A stretch of DNA of 64,000 bases. Source: Lachnospiraceae bacterium. Its GTDB lineage: Bacteria > Bacillota > Clostridia > Lachnospirales > Lachnospiraceae. The notes under the pieces are model-generated. The model was not told where the DNA came from, ran no database searches, and saw only the letters and a program-made list of their open reading frames with translations. The position numbers and the translations under genes are program-made. Position 1 is the first letter of the stretch; every line of letters starts with the position of its first letter. Below, piece after piece: positions 23,096 through 32,283 of the stretch. The DNA lies in NCBI GenBank assembly GCA_017550165.1, contig JAFZQH010000032.1, positions 36,143-100,142 of the forward strand, in the 5' to 3' direction.

Positions 23096-25504
23096 ATGAG
23101 CATAAGAATTGCACTTGCAGGAAATCCCAACAGCGGGAAGACAACCTTGTTCAACGCCCTCACCGGATCCAACCAGTTTGTCGGTAACTGGCCGGGCGTA
23201 ACGGTTGAGAAAAAGGAAGGAAAATTGAAAGGGTATAGCGATGTGGTCATAACTGACCTTCCGGGCATATATTCCCTGTCACCATATACTTTGGAAGAGG
23301 TTGTTGCCAGGAATTATCTGATAAATGAGCGCCCGGATGCTATCCTGAACATTATAGACGGAACCAATCTTGAGAGAAACCTGTATCTGACGACACAGCT
23401 TACAGAACTCGGCATTCCGGTTGTAGTGGCTGTTAATATGATGGATATAGTGAAAAAGAACGGAGACTATATCAACATCAGTGAGCTATCAAGCCAGCTG
23501 GGATGCAAGGTTGTGGAAATATCGGCCTTAAAGGGTGAAGGAGTTATGGCTGCCGCCAAAGACGCTATGAGCGCAGCCACAAACGGCAAGACGGTTCCCC
23601 TTCATAAGTTCTCCGGTCCTGTAGAGCATGCCATTGCACATATCGAGGAAGCGGTTGTTCATGACATGCCGGAAGAGCAGCAGAGATGGTATGCTATAAA
23701 GATCTTTGAGCGAGATGACAAGGTACTTGAGCAACTGAAGATACCGGCTGACAAGATGGCTCATATAGAAAATGATATTATAGCAGCAGAGAAGGAACTG
23801 GATGATGATTCCGAAAGCATTATCACCAATGAGAGATATGTGTATATAGCGGAGGTTATAAAGGCCTGTTATAAGAAGAAAAATGAAGGAGCTCTTTCAA
23901 CTTCGGATAAGATCGATAAGGTCGTAACTAACAGATGGCTGGGACTTCCCATCTTTGCTCTTGTTATGTTCCTGGTATACTGGATCGCCATGGTGGGAGT
24001 GGGTGCGCCGGCAACAGATTTTGTTAACGACAATATCTTCGGTGACGGATTCCACCTTTTTGGAATGGATAACGGATATGGCGAGATAGCTGAGAGATAT
24101 TCTGATGCAGTCGCTATCGTTGAAGGCTATGACGCATATGTAGAAGAAAACGGGGCAGCCCCCACGGGAGAGTTTGTATACACTGTTGAGGACGAAGAGA
24201 CTCTGGAAACTACAGAGGAAACAGCAACTTTGGAAGACTACGAGGATGCAGTTAAGACTATAGAAGCCATCGGCGATGAACCGGATCCTGCTGACTATGG
24301 TACATGGATCCCCGGAATACCTTCGTTGGTTGAAAAGGGACTGGATTCAGCAGGTGCAGCTGACTGGCTGAGAGGTCTTATCCTTGACGGTATTGTAGCC
24401 GGTGTGGGCGCAGTACTTGGCTTCGTTCCACAGATGCTGGTTCTGTTCCTGATGCTTGCATTTCTTGAGGCCTGCGGCTATATGGCGCGTATCGCATTTG
24501 TCCTTGACCGTGTATTCAGGAAGTTTGGTCTTTCGGGTAAATCATTTATTCCCATGCTTATCGGCGTTGGATGTGGTGTTCCCGGGATCATGGCGTCAAG
24601 AACCATCGAGAATGAACGAGACAGGCGAATGACCATTATGACGACAACCTTCATCCCATGCGGCGCAAAGGTTCCTTTCATAGCAATGATAGCAGGAGCG
24701 ATCTTCGGAAAATCTCCATGGGTATCGACTTCGGCATATTTCATCGGTATGGCAGCCATTGTCATATCAGGCATCATGCTGAAAAAGACAAAGATGTTCG
24801 CAGGTGATCCCGCGCCCTTTGTAATGGAACTTCCCGCATATCATATGCCTACGGTTGGTAATGTTTTAAGATCCATGTGGGAGAGAGGCTGGTCATTTAT
24901 CAAGAAGGCCGGAACCATCATCCTTCTTTCTACCATCGTTATCTGGTTTACCTCCTACTTCGGGTTTACGGAAGAGGGTTTCCGGATGCTTGCGGAAGAA
25001 GAGCTTGAGTTCTCGATCCTTGCAAGCATCGGTAACGGTATTGCCTGGATATTTGCTCCTCTTGGCTGGGGTAACTGGCAGGCGGCAGTTGCTTCCGTTA
25101 CGGGGTTGGTTGCCAAGGAGAACATTGTCGGAACAATGGGCATTCTCTACGGCGGCGGAGCGCTTACGGCATGGCAGGCACTTGCTCAGGCGTTTACAGG
25201 CATAACAGGATTTTCGTTCCTGGTATTCAATCTGCTCTGTGCACCGTGTTTTGCGGCTATCGGAGCCATAAAGCGAGAGATGAACAATATGAAGTGGACA
25301 TGGTTTGCAATAGGTTATCAGTGCGGCTTTGCCTATGTGATCGCTTTGATGATCACACAGTTCGGTAATGCATTTACGGGAAATGAAAATGTTATCGGTC
25401 TCATATTTGCGATCGCAGCTTTAGTCGGGATCATTTACATGTTGTTCTTTAAGAAATACAAAGAAGCCGACAAGCTGAAAATAGCAGAAGCGGCAGCAAG
25501 ATAA
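23096..25504 (+). CDS. feoB: Ferrous iron transporter FeoB
   Basis: 802-aa GTP-driven Fe(II) permease. The N-terminal G domain has GNPNSGKTTLFN (G1), LPGIYSLSPYT (G3) and NMMD (G4), followed by the GDI helical domain. The membrane part has two gate repeats and conserved Cys motifs (GCGVPGIMASR, PCGAKVPF, CAPCFAAIGAI). An acidic insertion of about 75 residues (roughly 345-410, rich in Glu, Asp and Thr) lies between the first membrane helix and the Gate region, probably on the outer face. It ends before a Cys-rich accessory peptide. Confidence 0.95.
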   Translation: MSIRIALAGNPNSGKTTLFNALTGSNQFVGNWPGVTVEKKEGKLKGYSDVVITDLPGIYSLSPYTLEEVVARNYLINERPDAILNIIDGTNLERNLYLTTQLTELGIPVVVAVNMMDIVKKNGDYINISELSSQLGCKVVEISALKGEGVMAAAKDAMSAATNGKTVPLHKFSGPVEHAIAHIEEAVVHDMPEEQQRWYAIKIFERDDKVLEQLKIPADKMAHIENDIIAAEKELDDDSESIITNERYVYIAEVIKACYKKKNEGALSTSDKIDKVVTNRWLGLPIFALVMFLVYWIAMVGVGAPATDFVNDNIFGDGFHLFGMDNGYGEIAERYSDAVAIVEGYDAYVEENGAAPTGEFVYTVEDEETLETTEETATLEDYEDAVKTIEAIGDEPDPADYGTWIPGIPSLVEKGLDSAGAADWLRGLILDGIVAGVGAVLGFVPQMLVLFLMLAFLEACGYMARIAFVLDRVFRKFGLSGKSFIPMLIGVGCGVPGIMASRTIENERDRRMTIMTTTFIPCGAKVPFIAMIAGAIFGKSPWVSTSAYFIGMAAIVISGIMLKKTKMFAGDPAPFVMELPAYHMPTVGNVLRSMWERGWSFIKKAGTIILLSTIVIWFTSYFGFTEEGFRMLAEEELEFSILASIGNGIAWIFAPLGWGNWQAAVASVTGLVAKENIVGTMGILYGGGALTAWQALAQAFTGITGFSFLVFNLLCAPCFAAIGAIKREMNNMKWTWFAIGYQCGFAYVIALMITQFGNAFTGNENVIGLIFAIAALVGIIYMLFFKKYKEADKLKIAEAAAR

Positions 25505-25519
25505 GTAAGGAGGGAGCAT

Positions 25520-25708
25520 ATGATCTCGTGGATAATGGGAAATATAGGAACGATCCTGATAACACTCCTCCTGATCCTGATGGTGACGGGTATCATAAGG
25601 TCCTTGATAAAAAACAGGAAAAACGGAAAATCCTGCGGGAGTTGTTCCCACTGCAAAGCGTGCACTGCCTGCAAGGCAGATGAAAAACATAACGGGTCCA
25701 AAGAATAA
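25520..25708 (+). CDS. FeoB-associated Cys-rich membrane protein
   Basis: 62-aa peptide with one N-terminal transmembrane helix (ILITLLLILMVTGIIRSLI) and a cytosolic tail carrying SCGSCSHCKACTACKAD, five closely spaced Cys residues. Small Cys-rich proteins of this kind commonly follow feoB in Clostridia and may take the place of FeoC. AAGGAGG precedes the ATG. It is the last gene of the feo operon and is followed by a terminator. Confidence 0.88.
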   Translation: MISWIMGNIGTILITLLLILMVTGIIRSLIKNRKNGKSCGSCSHCKACTACKADEKHNGSKE

Positions 25709-25733
25709 TACATAATAGAGACAAAATACACAT

Positions 25734-25766
25734 ATAGGACTGTGGAGTAATCCATAGTCCTATTTT
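25734..25766 (+). terminator. Rho-independent terminator of the feo operon
   Basis: ATAGGACTGTGGA (25734-25746) pairs with TCCATAGTCCTAT (25751-25763) with one G-U pair and a 4-nt loop, then TTTT. Confidence 0.85.
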
Positions 25767-25847
25767 GTGCGATTTGTGCTGTAAAATTTGAAGATGTGTG
25801 AGTATAATGAGTACATACGGTAATCGAAAAGATGATAGGAAAACGGT

Positions 25848-26513
25848 ATGAGATATGAGAATATAACCGGAGCTGTTTTCATAAGGCGTCCCAACAGATT
25901 TATGGCAGAGGTTGAGATCGATGGCCGCTCGGAAACAGTTCACGTGAAGAACACCGGGAGATGCAGGGAGCTTCTGATCCCCGGATGTGAGGTGTGGCTT
26001 ACGGCCCCGGGGACTCCGAACAGAAAGACCAAGTATGATCTTGTGGCGGTAAAGAAGGATAACGGGATCCTGTTCAATATCGACAGTCAGGCGCCCAACA
26101 AGGTGGTGAAGGAGTGGCTGGAGGGACAGGACTACGATATGGTGATACCGGAGTATACTTTCGGTAATTCGCGGATCGATTTCTACATGGAGCGCGGCGA
26201 TGATCGTTATCTGATGGAAGTTAAAGGCTGTACACTTGAAGTGGACGGCATTGGTTATTTTCCGGATGCGCCGACGGAGAGAGGGGTAAAGCACCTTCGT
26301 GAACTTGCGGCTGCTGCCGAAAAGGGGTATAAAGCCATGCTGGCTTTTGTGATCCAGATGGACGGCGTTTCAGAGGTCAGGCCCAATATTGATACTCATG
26401 CAGAGTTTGGAAGAGCTCTTGATGAGGCGAGGGCAGCAGGCGTGGATGTACTGTATCTGAAATGTCATGTGGAACCGGATACTCTGGAGATCATTGAGGT
26501 CACCGGCATATGA
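25848..26513 (+). CDS. sfsA: SfsA family protein
   Basis: 221-aa SfsA homologue. Conserved family blocks are visible: FIRRPNRFMAEVEIDG at the start (OB-like domain), VHVKNTGRCRELLIPG, and the nuclease-like YLMEVKGCTLE with E-x-K plus FPDAPTERGVKHLREL. E. coli SfsA was named for sugar fermentation stimulation and is now described as a DNA/RNA-binding nuclease-like protein. Monocistronic start near a weak promoter, 26 bp before the next gene. Confidence 0.92.
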   Translation: MRYENITGAVFIRRPNRFMAEVEIDGRSETVHVKNTGRCRELLIPGCEVWLTAPGTPNRKTKYDLVAVKKDNGILFNIDSQAPNKVVKEWLEGQDYDMVIPEYTFGNSRIDFYMERGDDRYLMEVKGCTLEVDGIGYFPDAPTERGVKHLRELAAAAEKGYKAMLAFVIQMDGVSEVRPNIDTHAEFGRALDEARAAGVDVLYLKCHVEPDTLEIIEVTGI

Positions 26514-26538
26514 ATATAAGGGTGAAAGGAGGTCCGTT

Positions 26539-27252
26539 ATGTCGGATCGGTTTTCAAGAACAGAGCTTCTTCTGGGAAAAGAAGCTGTGGAAAAATTGCA
26601 GAGATCCAGGGTTGCGATCTTCGGGATCGGCGGCGTTGGCGGTTATGTATGTGAAGCATTGGTCCGCAGCGGCATCGGCGCCTTTGATCTGATCGATGAT
26701 GATAAAGTAAGCCTTTCAAATCTCAACCGGCAGATCATAGCTACCGGAAAAACGGTGGGAAGATACAAAGTCGATGTGATGAAGGAGCGTATGCAGGATA
26801 TTGATCCGAATGTGGAAGTAAACGTATACAGGTGTTTCTTTCTACCGGAAAATGCGGAAGATTTCCCATTTGAAAAATATGATTATGTGGTGGATGCTGT
26901 GGATACGGTCACGGCCAAGCTGGAAATAATCATGCAGGCAAAAAAGAAAAATGTACCGGTCATCAGCTCTATGGGAGCAGGGAACAAACTGGATGCAAGC
27001 GCGTTTCGGGTGGCGGATATTTATAAGACGAAGATATGTCCTCTGGCAAAAGTGATGAGGAGAGAACTGAAAAAACGCGGCGTAAAGGAGCTGAAGGTCG
27101 TTTATTCAGAAGAGCCCCCCTTGAGGCCTTTGGAAGAAGAAGAATCCACGGGGCGAAGGTCTGTTCCGGGAAGCGTAGCTTTCGTTCCCGGGGCAGCAGG
27201 TCTTATCATAGCCGGTGAGGTGGTGAAAGACCTGACGCGCTTTTACGAATAG
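26539..27252 (+). CDS. tcdA: tRNA threonylcarbamoyladenosine dehydratase
   Basis: 237-aa E1-like ATP-dependent enzyme that cyclises t6A37 to ct6A in tRNA. It has the ThiF/MoeB fold: GIGGVGGYVCEALVRSGIG (ATP loop), LIDDDKVSLSNLNRQI, and PGSVAFVPGAAGL near the end, characteristic of TcdA/CsdL. ATG at 26539 follows AAAGGAGG; the frame is open upstream into sfsA but lacks a ribosome binding site. It forms a short housekeeping operon with sfsA. Confidence 0.92.
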   Translation: MSDRFSRTELLLGKEAVEKLQRSRVAIFGIGGVGGYVCEALVRSGIGAFDLIDDDKVSLSNLNRQIIATGKTVGRYKVDVMKERMQDIDPNVEVNVYRCFFLPENAEDFPFEKYDYVVDAVDTVTAKLEIIMQAKKKNVPVISSMGAGNKLDASAFRVADIYKTKICPLAKVMRRELKKRGVKELKVVYSEEPPLRPLEEEESTGRRSVPGSVAFVPGAAGLIIAGEVVKDLTRFYE

Positions 27253-27272
27253 AGATCAGGGAGATTGAGAGA

Positions 27273-28640
27273 ATGAAACTGGAATACGACATATTTGACA
27301 GACCACCTGCTAACAGTGCGGTAACCCTTGCATTGCAGCAGATGTTGGCTATATTGGCAGCGACGATAGCTGTGCCCATGGTGGTGGGGCACGGACTTAC
27401 TCCTGCCGCGGCAATGTTCGGTGCAGGAGTGGGAACTCTTGTATATCAGATCATGACCAGGCGTAAGAGCCCGGTATTCTTAGGGTCATCCTTTTCTTTC
27501 GTAGGAGCTATGACTGCGGCCTTCTCCGGAGGAGTTTCCATGTCACTGGGGTTATTAGGGGTTATTATCGGGACTGTTTTTGCAGGGCTGGTATATGTAG
27601 CACTTGCCGCCATTGTTAAGAGAACCGGGGTGGAATGGATAGGCAAAGTAATGCCACCGGTTGTTATCGGTCCCTCTGTGGCTGTTATAGGCCTGTCTAT
27701 GGCAGGTAATGCAATATCAAAGATGAGCACAGGGGATGTAATGGCTATCTCGGAAGGCGGAGAACTGATCCCATTAGCAGCTGAGAATGTTGCGATCCTA
27801 TGCGGTGTATTCACAATGGTGGTTACGATCATCTGTTCAGTTTATGGAAACCGTGCTATAAGGCTTGTGCCGTTTCTTATCGGGATCCTTGCCGGTTATG
27901 CATTATCAGCCGTTATGACGGGGCTAGGCTATATATTCGGCATAGATGTCATTAAGATACTGGATTATTCCACCCTCTTGGATGCCATCGCACCGGGGGG
28001 GACCATCAGTTTCAGATCGTTTTTCTGTATACCCGATTTTGTTTTTATAAAAGCAATCCCGGGTATCTCTGAAATCTCACCGTCATATGTAGTTACAATA
28101 CTGACGGCCTACATCCCCGTTGCCTTTGTGGGTTTTGCGGAGCATATCGCAGATCATAAGAACCTGTCTACGATAATAGGGAGGGACTTGCTTAAAGACC
28201 CTGGCTTGGAGAAGACCCTGCTGGGAGACGGCCTAGGTTCCATGGTAGGAGCCTTCTTCGGAGGGTGCCCTAATACAACATACGGCGAGTCAATAGCCTG
28301 TGTTGCCCTTACGGGGAATGCTGCAACGATAACAACATTTTATGCGGCATTGGGCTGCATGCTCCTGTCTTTTGTAACGCCCTTCGTGGCCTTTATCAAT
28401 TCCATTCCCTCATGTGTGATGGGTGGGTTGTGCGTCATACTATATGGATTCATAGCCGTATCGGGATTTAAGATGATCAAGAATGTCAATTTTGACGATA
28501 ATCGCAATGTATTTGTCATTTCGGTAATCCTTGTTGTGGGCATAGGGGGATTGACCTTAAAGTTCGGCGCCGTAACTATTACAGAGGTTGCTTCAGCTTT
28601 GATATTCGGGGTGATCGTTAATCTTCTGGTAAGAAGATGA
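27273..28640 (+). CDS. NCS2-family nucleobase permease (uracil/xanthine type)
   Basis: 455-aa membrane transporter with about 14 segments that imports a nucleobase with a cation. The NCS2 signature region is visible: VGFAEHIADHKNLSTIIGRD and GGCPNTTYGESIACVALTGN. The latter matches the uracil-permease (UraA) branch more than the xanthine branch. It is 20 bp downstream of tcdA. No purine or pyrimidine riboswitch is visible upstream. Confidence 0.9.
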   Translation: MKLEYDIFDRPPANSAVTLALQQMLAILAATIAVPMVVGHGLTPAAAMFGAGVGTLVYQIMTRRKSPVFLGSSFSFVGAMTAAFSGGVSMSLGLLGVIIGTVFAGLVYVALAAIVKRTGVEWIGKVMPPVVIGPSVAVIGLSMAGNAISKMSTGDVMAISEGGELIPLAAENVAILCGVFTMVVTIICSVYGNRAIRLVPFLIGILAGYALSAVMTGLGYIFGIDVIKILDYSTLLDAIAPGGTISFRSFFCIPDFVFIKAIPGISEISPSYVVTILTAYIPVAFVGFAEHIADHKNLSTIIGRDLLKDPGLEKTLLGDGLGSMVGAFFGGCPNTTYGESIACVALTGNAATITTFYAALGCMLLSFVTPFVAFINSIPSCVMGGLCVILYGFIAVSGFKMIKNVNFDDNRNVFVISVILVVGIGGLTLKFGAVTITEVASALIFGVIVNLLVRR

Positions 28641-28702
28641 CAGGGGGACGGTCCTTTTGTCAGGTTAACCCGGATTTGAGCACCGCATAAAGTAAATAAA
28701 AA

Positions 28703-28738
28703 TTGACATAAACGCCATTTATGTTTATTATTATAAAC
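28703..28738 (+). promoter_or_regulatory. Promoter and inverted repeats of the second hipBA
   Basis: TTGACA (28703-28708), 17-bp spacer, TATTAT (28726-28731). GTTTAT-TATT-ATAAAC (28723-28738) is an inverted repeat over the -10, and another ATAAAC lies at the start of the spacer. These are plausible sites for the XRE antitoxin encoded next. Confidence 0.6.
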
Positions 28739-28755
28739 GTAAAGGAGTGATTATT

Positions 28756-29073
28756 GTGCCGAAAAAATCTGTTGTATTACTACCGGAGACATTAGATATA
28801 CTTGAACAAATGGGGATGCAGATCAAATATGCCAGATTACGGAGGAAACTTCGGGCTGAGCTGGTTGCGGAGAGAGCCGGGATCAGCAGGGCTACTCTGG
28901 TGTCCATAGAGAAGGGATCTCCATCTGTTGCCATGGGCTGCTACGCTGCAGTCCTTCATGCGCTGAACTATATGGATAAGGACCTGCTTCTCGTGGCGAA
29001 AGATGATGAACTGGGACGCAAGCTCCAGGATCTTGATCTGCCTGTGAAGAGGCGCATTTCGAGAGGACGTTAG
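28756..29073 (+). CDS. hipB: XRE-family antitoxin (HipB-like)
   Basis: 105-aa DNA-binding protein. The helix-turn-helix reads QIKYARLRRKLRAELVAERA and GISRATLVSIEKGSPSVAMG; the N-terminal LLPETLDILEQMG and the basic C-terminus are typical of the antitoxin partner of long HipA kinases in Bacteroidetes and Firmicutes. GTG at 28756 is used, 8 bp after AAAGGAG; another GTG 9 bp upstream is inside that site. It is followed after 4 bp by the kinase gene. Confidence 0.82.
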   Translation: MPKKSVVLLPETLDILEQMGMQIKYARLRRKLRAELVAERAGISRATLVSIEKGSPSVAMGCYAAVLHALNYMDKDLLLVAKDDELGRKLQDLDLPVKRRISRGR

Positions 29074-29077
29074 GACC

Positions 29078-30316
29078 ATGGATTACGTTATATATGTGTA
29101 TGCGGATTTTCTGTCATTGCATAATGAACTTGTGGGAAAGATATATTGTTTACAGGAGAGAGGATCGGAGGTCTACGCATTTGAGTATGAACCGTCATGG
29201 CTGAAAAGCAGAAACATAATGCTGGACCCTGATCTTTCGTTCTATGCGGGCAGGCAGTATACAAATGATGGTAAGGGCATTTTCGGAGTCTTTGCCGATT
29301 CGTGTCCGGATCGTTGGGGACGTCTCCTGATGAAGAGACGGGAAGAACTTCGGGCAAGAAAGGCAGAAGAGCGCCCCGGGAGACTTATGGAGAGTGACTA
29401 TCTCCTTGGCGTATTTGACCAGGCCAGAATGGGAGGACTGCGTTTTAAAACTGATCCGCAGGGAGATTTTCTTTCAAATGATCAGGAGTATTCCACACCA
29501 CCGTGGGCGTCATTAAGAGAAATAGAAGATATTTCAATAAGCTACGAAAAAGATAAAACCATACAGGAAGAAAGGTGGCTTCGGATGCTTTTTGCTCCCG
29601 GATCGTCACTGGGAGGCGCAAGACCCAAAGCTTCAGTGCTGGCACCTGATGGCTCGCTTTGGATGGCAAAGTTCCCGTCAAAACATGACGAGGTTGATTC
29701 CGGGGCGTGGGAGATGGTCGTGCATGATCTTGCGCTAATGTGTGGTATAAATGTTCCGGAGGCAAAAACAGAGAGATTATCAAAGAACGGAACGACGTTT
29801 CTTGTTAAGAGATTTGATCGTGATGGACAGGAGCGAATTCATTTTTCATCAGCCATGACTATGCTAAGGAAAAATGACGGAGCCGGGGCTTCCGACGGAA
29901 GCAGTTATTTGGAGATAGTATCATTTTTAAAAGCAAATGGAGCATCTCCGGCAAAGGATATTCAAGAACTGTGGAAACGAATTGTGTTCGGGATGGCGGT
30001 GTCTAATACGGATGATCATTTTCGCAATCACGGTTTTGTCTTAACGCAGGAGGGATGGGTTCTGGCACCTATGTATGATGTTAACCCTGACCCCTACGGA
30101 GATTACCTGTCTTTAAATGTAGACAGCGAGAACTCGTATATAGATTTTGATCTGGCTATTATGGCGGCCCCCTACTATGGATTGGATAAGGATAAGGCGG
30201 CTAAGTTGGCCGGAGACATCAGAAGAAAGGTATCTGATAATTGGAGGACGCTTGCTAAGAAACTGGGAATAAGCCGGGGTGAGATAGAGCGTATGAGCCC
30301 GGCATTTAGAGGATAG
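29078..30316 (+). CDS. hipA: HipA-family kinase toxin (second module)
   Basis: 412-aa HipA-like kinase, divergent from the one at 20290. The nucleotide-binding segment is PGSSLGGARPKASVLAPDG, the catalytic loop SNTDDHFRNHGFVL, and the metal-binding motif LAPMYDVNPDP. The N-terminal region with VYADFLSLHNELVGKIY is typical of the subgroup paired with a longer XRE antitoxin. Catalytic residues appear intact. Two unrelated HipBA modules within 10 kb suggest independent acquisition. Confidence 0.88.
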   Translation: MDYVIYVYADFLSLHNELVGKIYCLQERGSEVYAFEYEPSWLKSRNIMLDPDLSFYAGRQYTNDGKGIFGVFADSCPDRWGRLLMKRREELRARKAEERPGRLMESDYLLGVFDQARMGGLRFKTDPQGDFLSNDQEYSTPPWASLREIEDISISYEKDKTIQEERWLRMLFAPGSSLGGARPKASVLAPDGSLWMAKFPSKHDEVDSGAWEMVVHDLALMCGINVPEAKTERLSKNGTTFLVKRFDRDGQERIHFSSAMTMLRKNDGAGASDGSSYLEIVSFLKANGASPAKDIQELWKRIVFGMAVSNTDDHFRNHGFVLTQEGWVLAPMYDVNPDPYGDYLSLNVDSENSYIDFDLAIMAAPYYGLDKDKAAKLAGDIRRKVSDNWRTLAKKLGISRGEIERMSPAFRG

Positions 30317-30354
30317 ATAGAATAATCTCTATGTTTTGGGGGGCGAATTAAGAG

Positions 30355-31764
30355 ATGGTATCATTGATAATTTCTTTAGTTGTTCTGGTTGTCGGATTTG
30401 TTTTTTACGGCAGGTTCGCAGAGAGGGTTTTTGCGCCGGATGACAGGCAGACGCCGGCAGTAGCCGTTAATGACGGCGTGGACTGCGTTCCTTTAAAGCC
30501 CTGGAAGGCTTTTCTTATCCAGCTTCTTAATATAGCAGGCACAGGTCCCATATTCGGAGCCTTGATGGGGGCCTGCTTCGGTCCCGTTGTTTATCTGTGG
30601 ATCATTTTCGGAGCTATACTGGGCGGAGCCGTTCATGACTATATGGTGGGAATGATATCCTGCAGGAACAAAGGTGCTTCCATAGCGGAACTGTCCGGCA
30701 AATATCTCGGCAAAGGCGCACACTGGGGGATGAGGATATTCTCGGTGGTTCTTTTGCTGCTGACCGGTACGGTATTTGTCAACAGCCCGGCCGCCTTGAT
30801 CGCGAGACTTACTCCCGAAGCCTTCTCGGAGAACTTCTGGGTAGTTGTTATCCTTTTGTATTATGTCCTTGCAACATTGCTTCCCATAGATAAACTTATA
30901 GGAAGACTCTACCCCATATTTGGGGTCATTCTTATCATAATGGCCTTAAGTGTCCTTGGAGGTGTGATAGCCGGAGGGTACCAGGTTCCGGAGATCACTT
31001 TTGCTAATCTTCACCCCTCGGGGCTTCCCATATGGCCTTTCATGTTTATTACAGTGGCATGCGGTGCCATTTCCGGTTTTCATGCAACCCAGTCACCCCT
31101 TATCTCAAAATGTATCACCAGCGAAAAAGAGGGACGTAAAGTGTTCTACGGAGCAATGATCGCAGAGTCTGTTATTGCGCTTATCTGGGCCTCTGCAGGT
31201 GTTGCTTTCTACGGGAGCACCCAGTTGCTGTCCAATGCCTTATCTACCATGGGACAGTCAGGCGCGGTATATGATATAGCCAATTCCATGCTGGGAACCT
31301 TCGGGGGTCTGCTTGCAGTTATCGGCGTTGTGGTATGTCCCATTACATCCGGGGATACTGCCTTTCGAAGTGCCAGACTGATCCTGGCAGAGATCACTCA
31401 TCTTGATCAGCAAAAAATTAAGAACCGTCTTGTGATAACAATACCCCTGCTTGCTGCAGGCGGAGTGCTGACCCAGCTTGACTTTAACGTGTTGTGGCGG
31501 TATTTTTCCTGGAGTAATCAGACCCTGGCCATGGTCAGCCTGTGGGTGGCTACGGCATATCTGTTGAAGGAAGGAAAAACACGTTTTGGATCGCTTCTTA
31601 CGGCACTGCCGGCGACTTTCATGTCGGCGGTAAGCCTGACATACATACTCATGGCAAGTGAAGGTTTCGGCTTGCCTTCTGCCATAGCATATCCCGCAGG
31701 GATCATCTTCGCCATTGCTCTTTTCTGCGTTTATATCCTTATGTTCAGAAAGAAAACCGGCTGA
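30355..31764 (+). CDS. cstA: Carbon starvation protein CstA family transporter
   Basis: 469-aa membrane protein with about 12-13 segments. Conserved CstA blocks are present: LLNIAGTGPIFGALMGACFG, GGAVHDYMVGMISCRNKGAS, and SGFHATQSPLISKC. CstA-type carriers import pyruvate or peptides during carbon limitation. This is the short Clostridia form (about 470 aa against 700 in E. coli CstA). GGGGGG precedes the start at some distance. A small membrane protein gene, truncated, follows. Confidence 0.9.
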   Translation: MVSLIISLVVLVVGFVFYGRFAERVFAPDDRQTPAVAVNDGVDCVPLKPWKAFLIQLLNIAGTGPIFGALMGACFGPVVYLWIIFGAILGGAVHDYMVGMISCRNKGASIAELSGKYLGKGAHWGMRIFSVVLLLLTGTVFVNSPAALIARLTPEAFSENFWVVVILLYYVLATLLPIDKLIGRLYPIFGVILIIMALSVLGGVIAGGYQVPEITFANLHPSGLPIWPFMFITVACGAISGFHATQSPLISKCITSEKEGRKVFYGAMIAESVIALIWASAGVAFYGSTQLLSNALSTMGQSGAVYDIANSMLGTFGGLLAVIGVVVCPITSGDTAFRSARLILAEITHLDQQKIKNRLVITIPLLAAGGVLTQLDFNVLWRYFSWSNQTLAMVSLWVATAYLLKEGKTRFGSLLTALPATFMSAVSLTYILMASEGFGLPSAIAYPAGIIFAIALFCVYILMFRKKTG

Positions 31765-31806
31765 AGCGAATAGGACCATGAATATAGTAGCAGGAGGAAT
31801 TAAGAA

Positions 31807-32013
31807 ATGGGACATTATGAAAGGCATAAAGCGTCCCTTATAGTTGCATTTGGGGTCATGTGTATCCTGTCCCCGCTTCTGTTCTCTATATTATCACTGA
31901 ATCTGGACGGAGCAAACGGTAGTGTTTCAGTTTGGGGACAGATAACCCTTGTTATCATACTGCCGATCTGTCTCATACAAAACGTTCTAAAGAACTGCTG
32001 GCCTATATGGTAA
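31807..32013 (+). pseudogene. Truncated small membrane protein downstream of cstA
   Basis: The frame has an excellent ribosome binding site (AGGAGGAATTAAGAA) and encodes two hydrophobic segments (LIVAFGVMCILSPLLF and WGQITLVIILPICLIQ). After about residue 57 the sequence runs into DNA that codes, in another frame, for a response-regulator output domain, so the natural C-terminus has been replaced by about 10 out-of-frame residues. The intact family is not recognised. It may still be expressed as a short peptide. Confidence 0.5.
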
Positions 32014-32210
32014 ACAAGGAGGGCGTTCTCAGCCCAACATCGGAGATCTGTAACACAATATTTCGTGGGAATTCCGATTCTTATCTTCGTGTTGCAAAAA
32101 AAGACCTCAAGGCAATCCTTCGCGAGATCGGCCAGGAAGATATTCTGGTCAGTGGATGGGGAGTGCTGGGAATAAACAAAAAAGCGGTCTGGTGCGACAA
32201 CTTCGAGTAA
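31977..32210 (+). pseudogene. C-terminal output-domain remnant of a response regulator
   Basis: The frame ending at 32210 encodes KRSKELLAYMVNKEG, then VAKKDLKAILREIG and ILVSGWGVLGINKKAVWCD. This matches the winged-helix/OmpR-like C-terminal domain of Lachnospiraceae response regulators (RSKELLAYLV, L..L...L..AG, NKxxIxCDY). The receiver domain is absent and the fragment is joined directly to the small membrane gene at about 31975. Confidence 0.65.
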
Positions 32211-32221
32211 GGGAAAGCCTA

Positions 32222-32250
32222 TTGCAGACATCACGGTAGCGTGATATAAT
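32222..32250 (+). promoter_or_regulatory. Promoter with palindrome in the spacer (DUF4160/DUF2442 operon)
   Basis: TTGCAG (32222-32227), 17-bp spacer, TGA-TATAAT extended -10 (32242-32250). The inverted repeat TCACG-GTAG-CGTGA (32231-32244) fills the spacer up to the -10, a classic position for an autorepressor. Confidence 0.7.
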
Positions 32251-32283
32251 GTAATTAAAATAAGAAACAGGAGGAAGTGCCAT

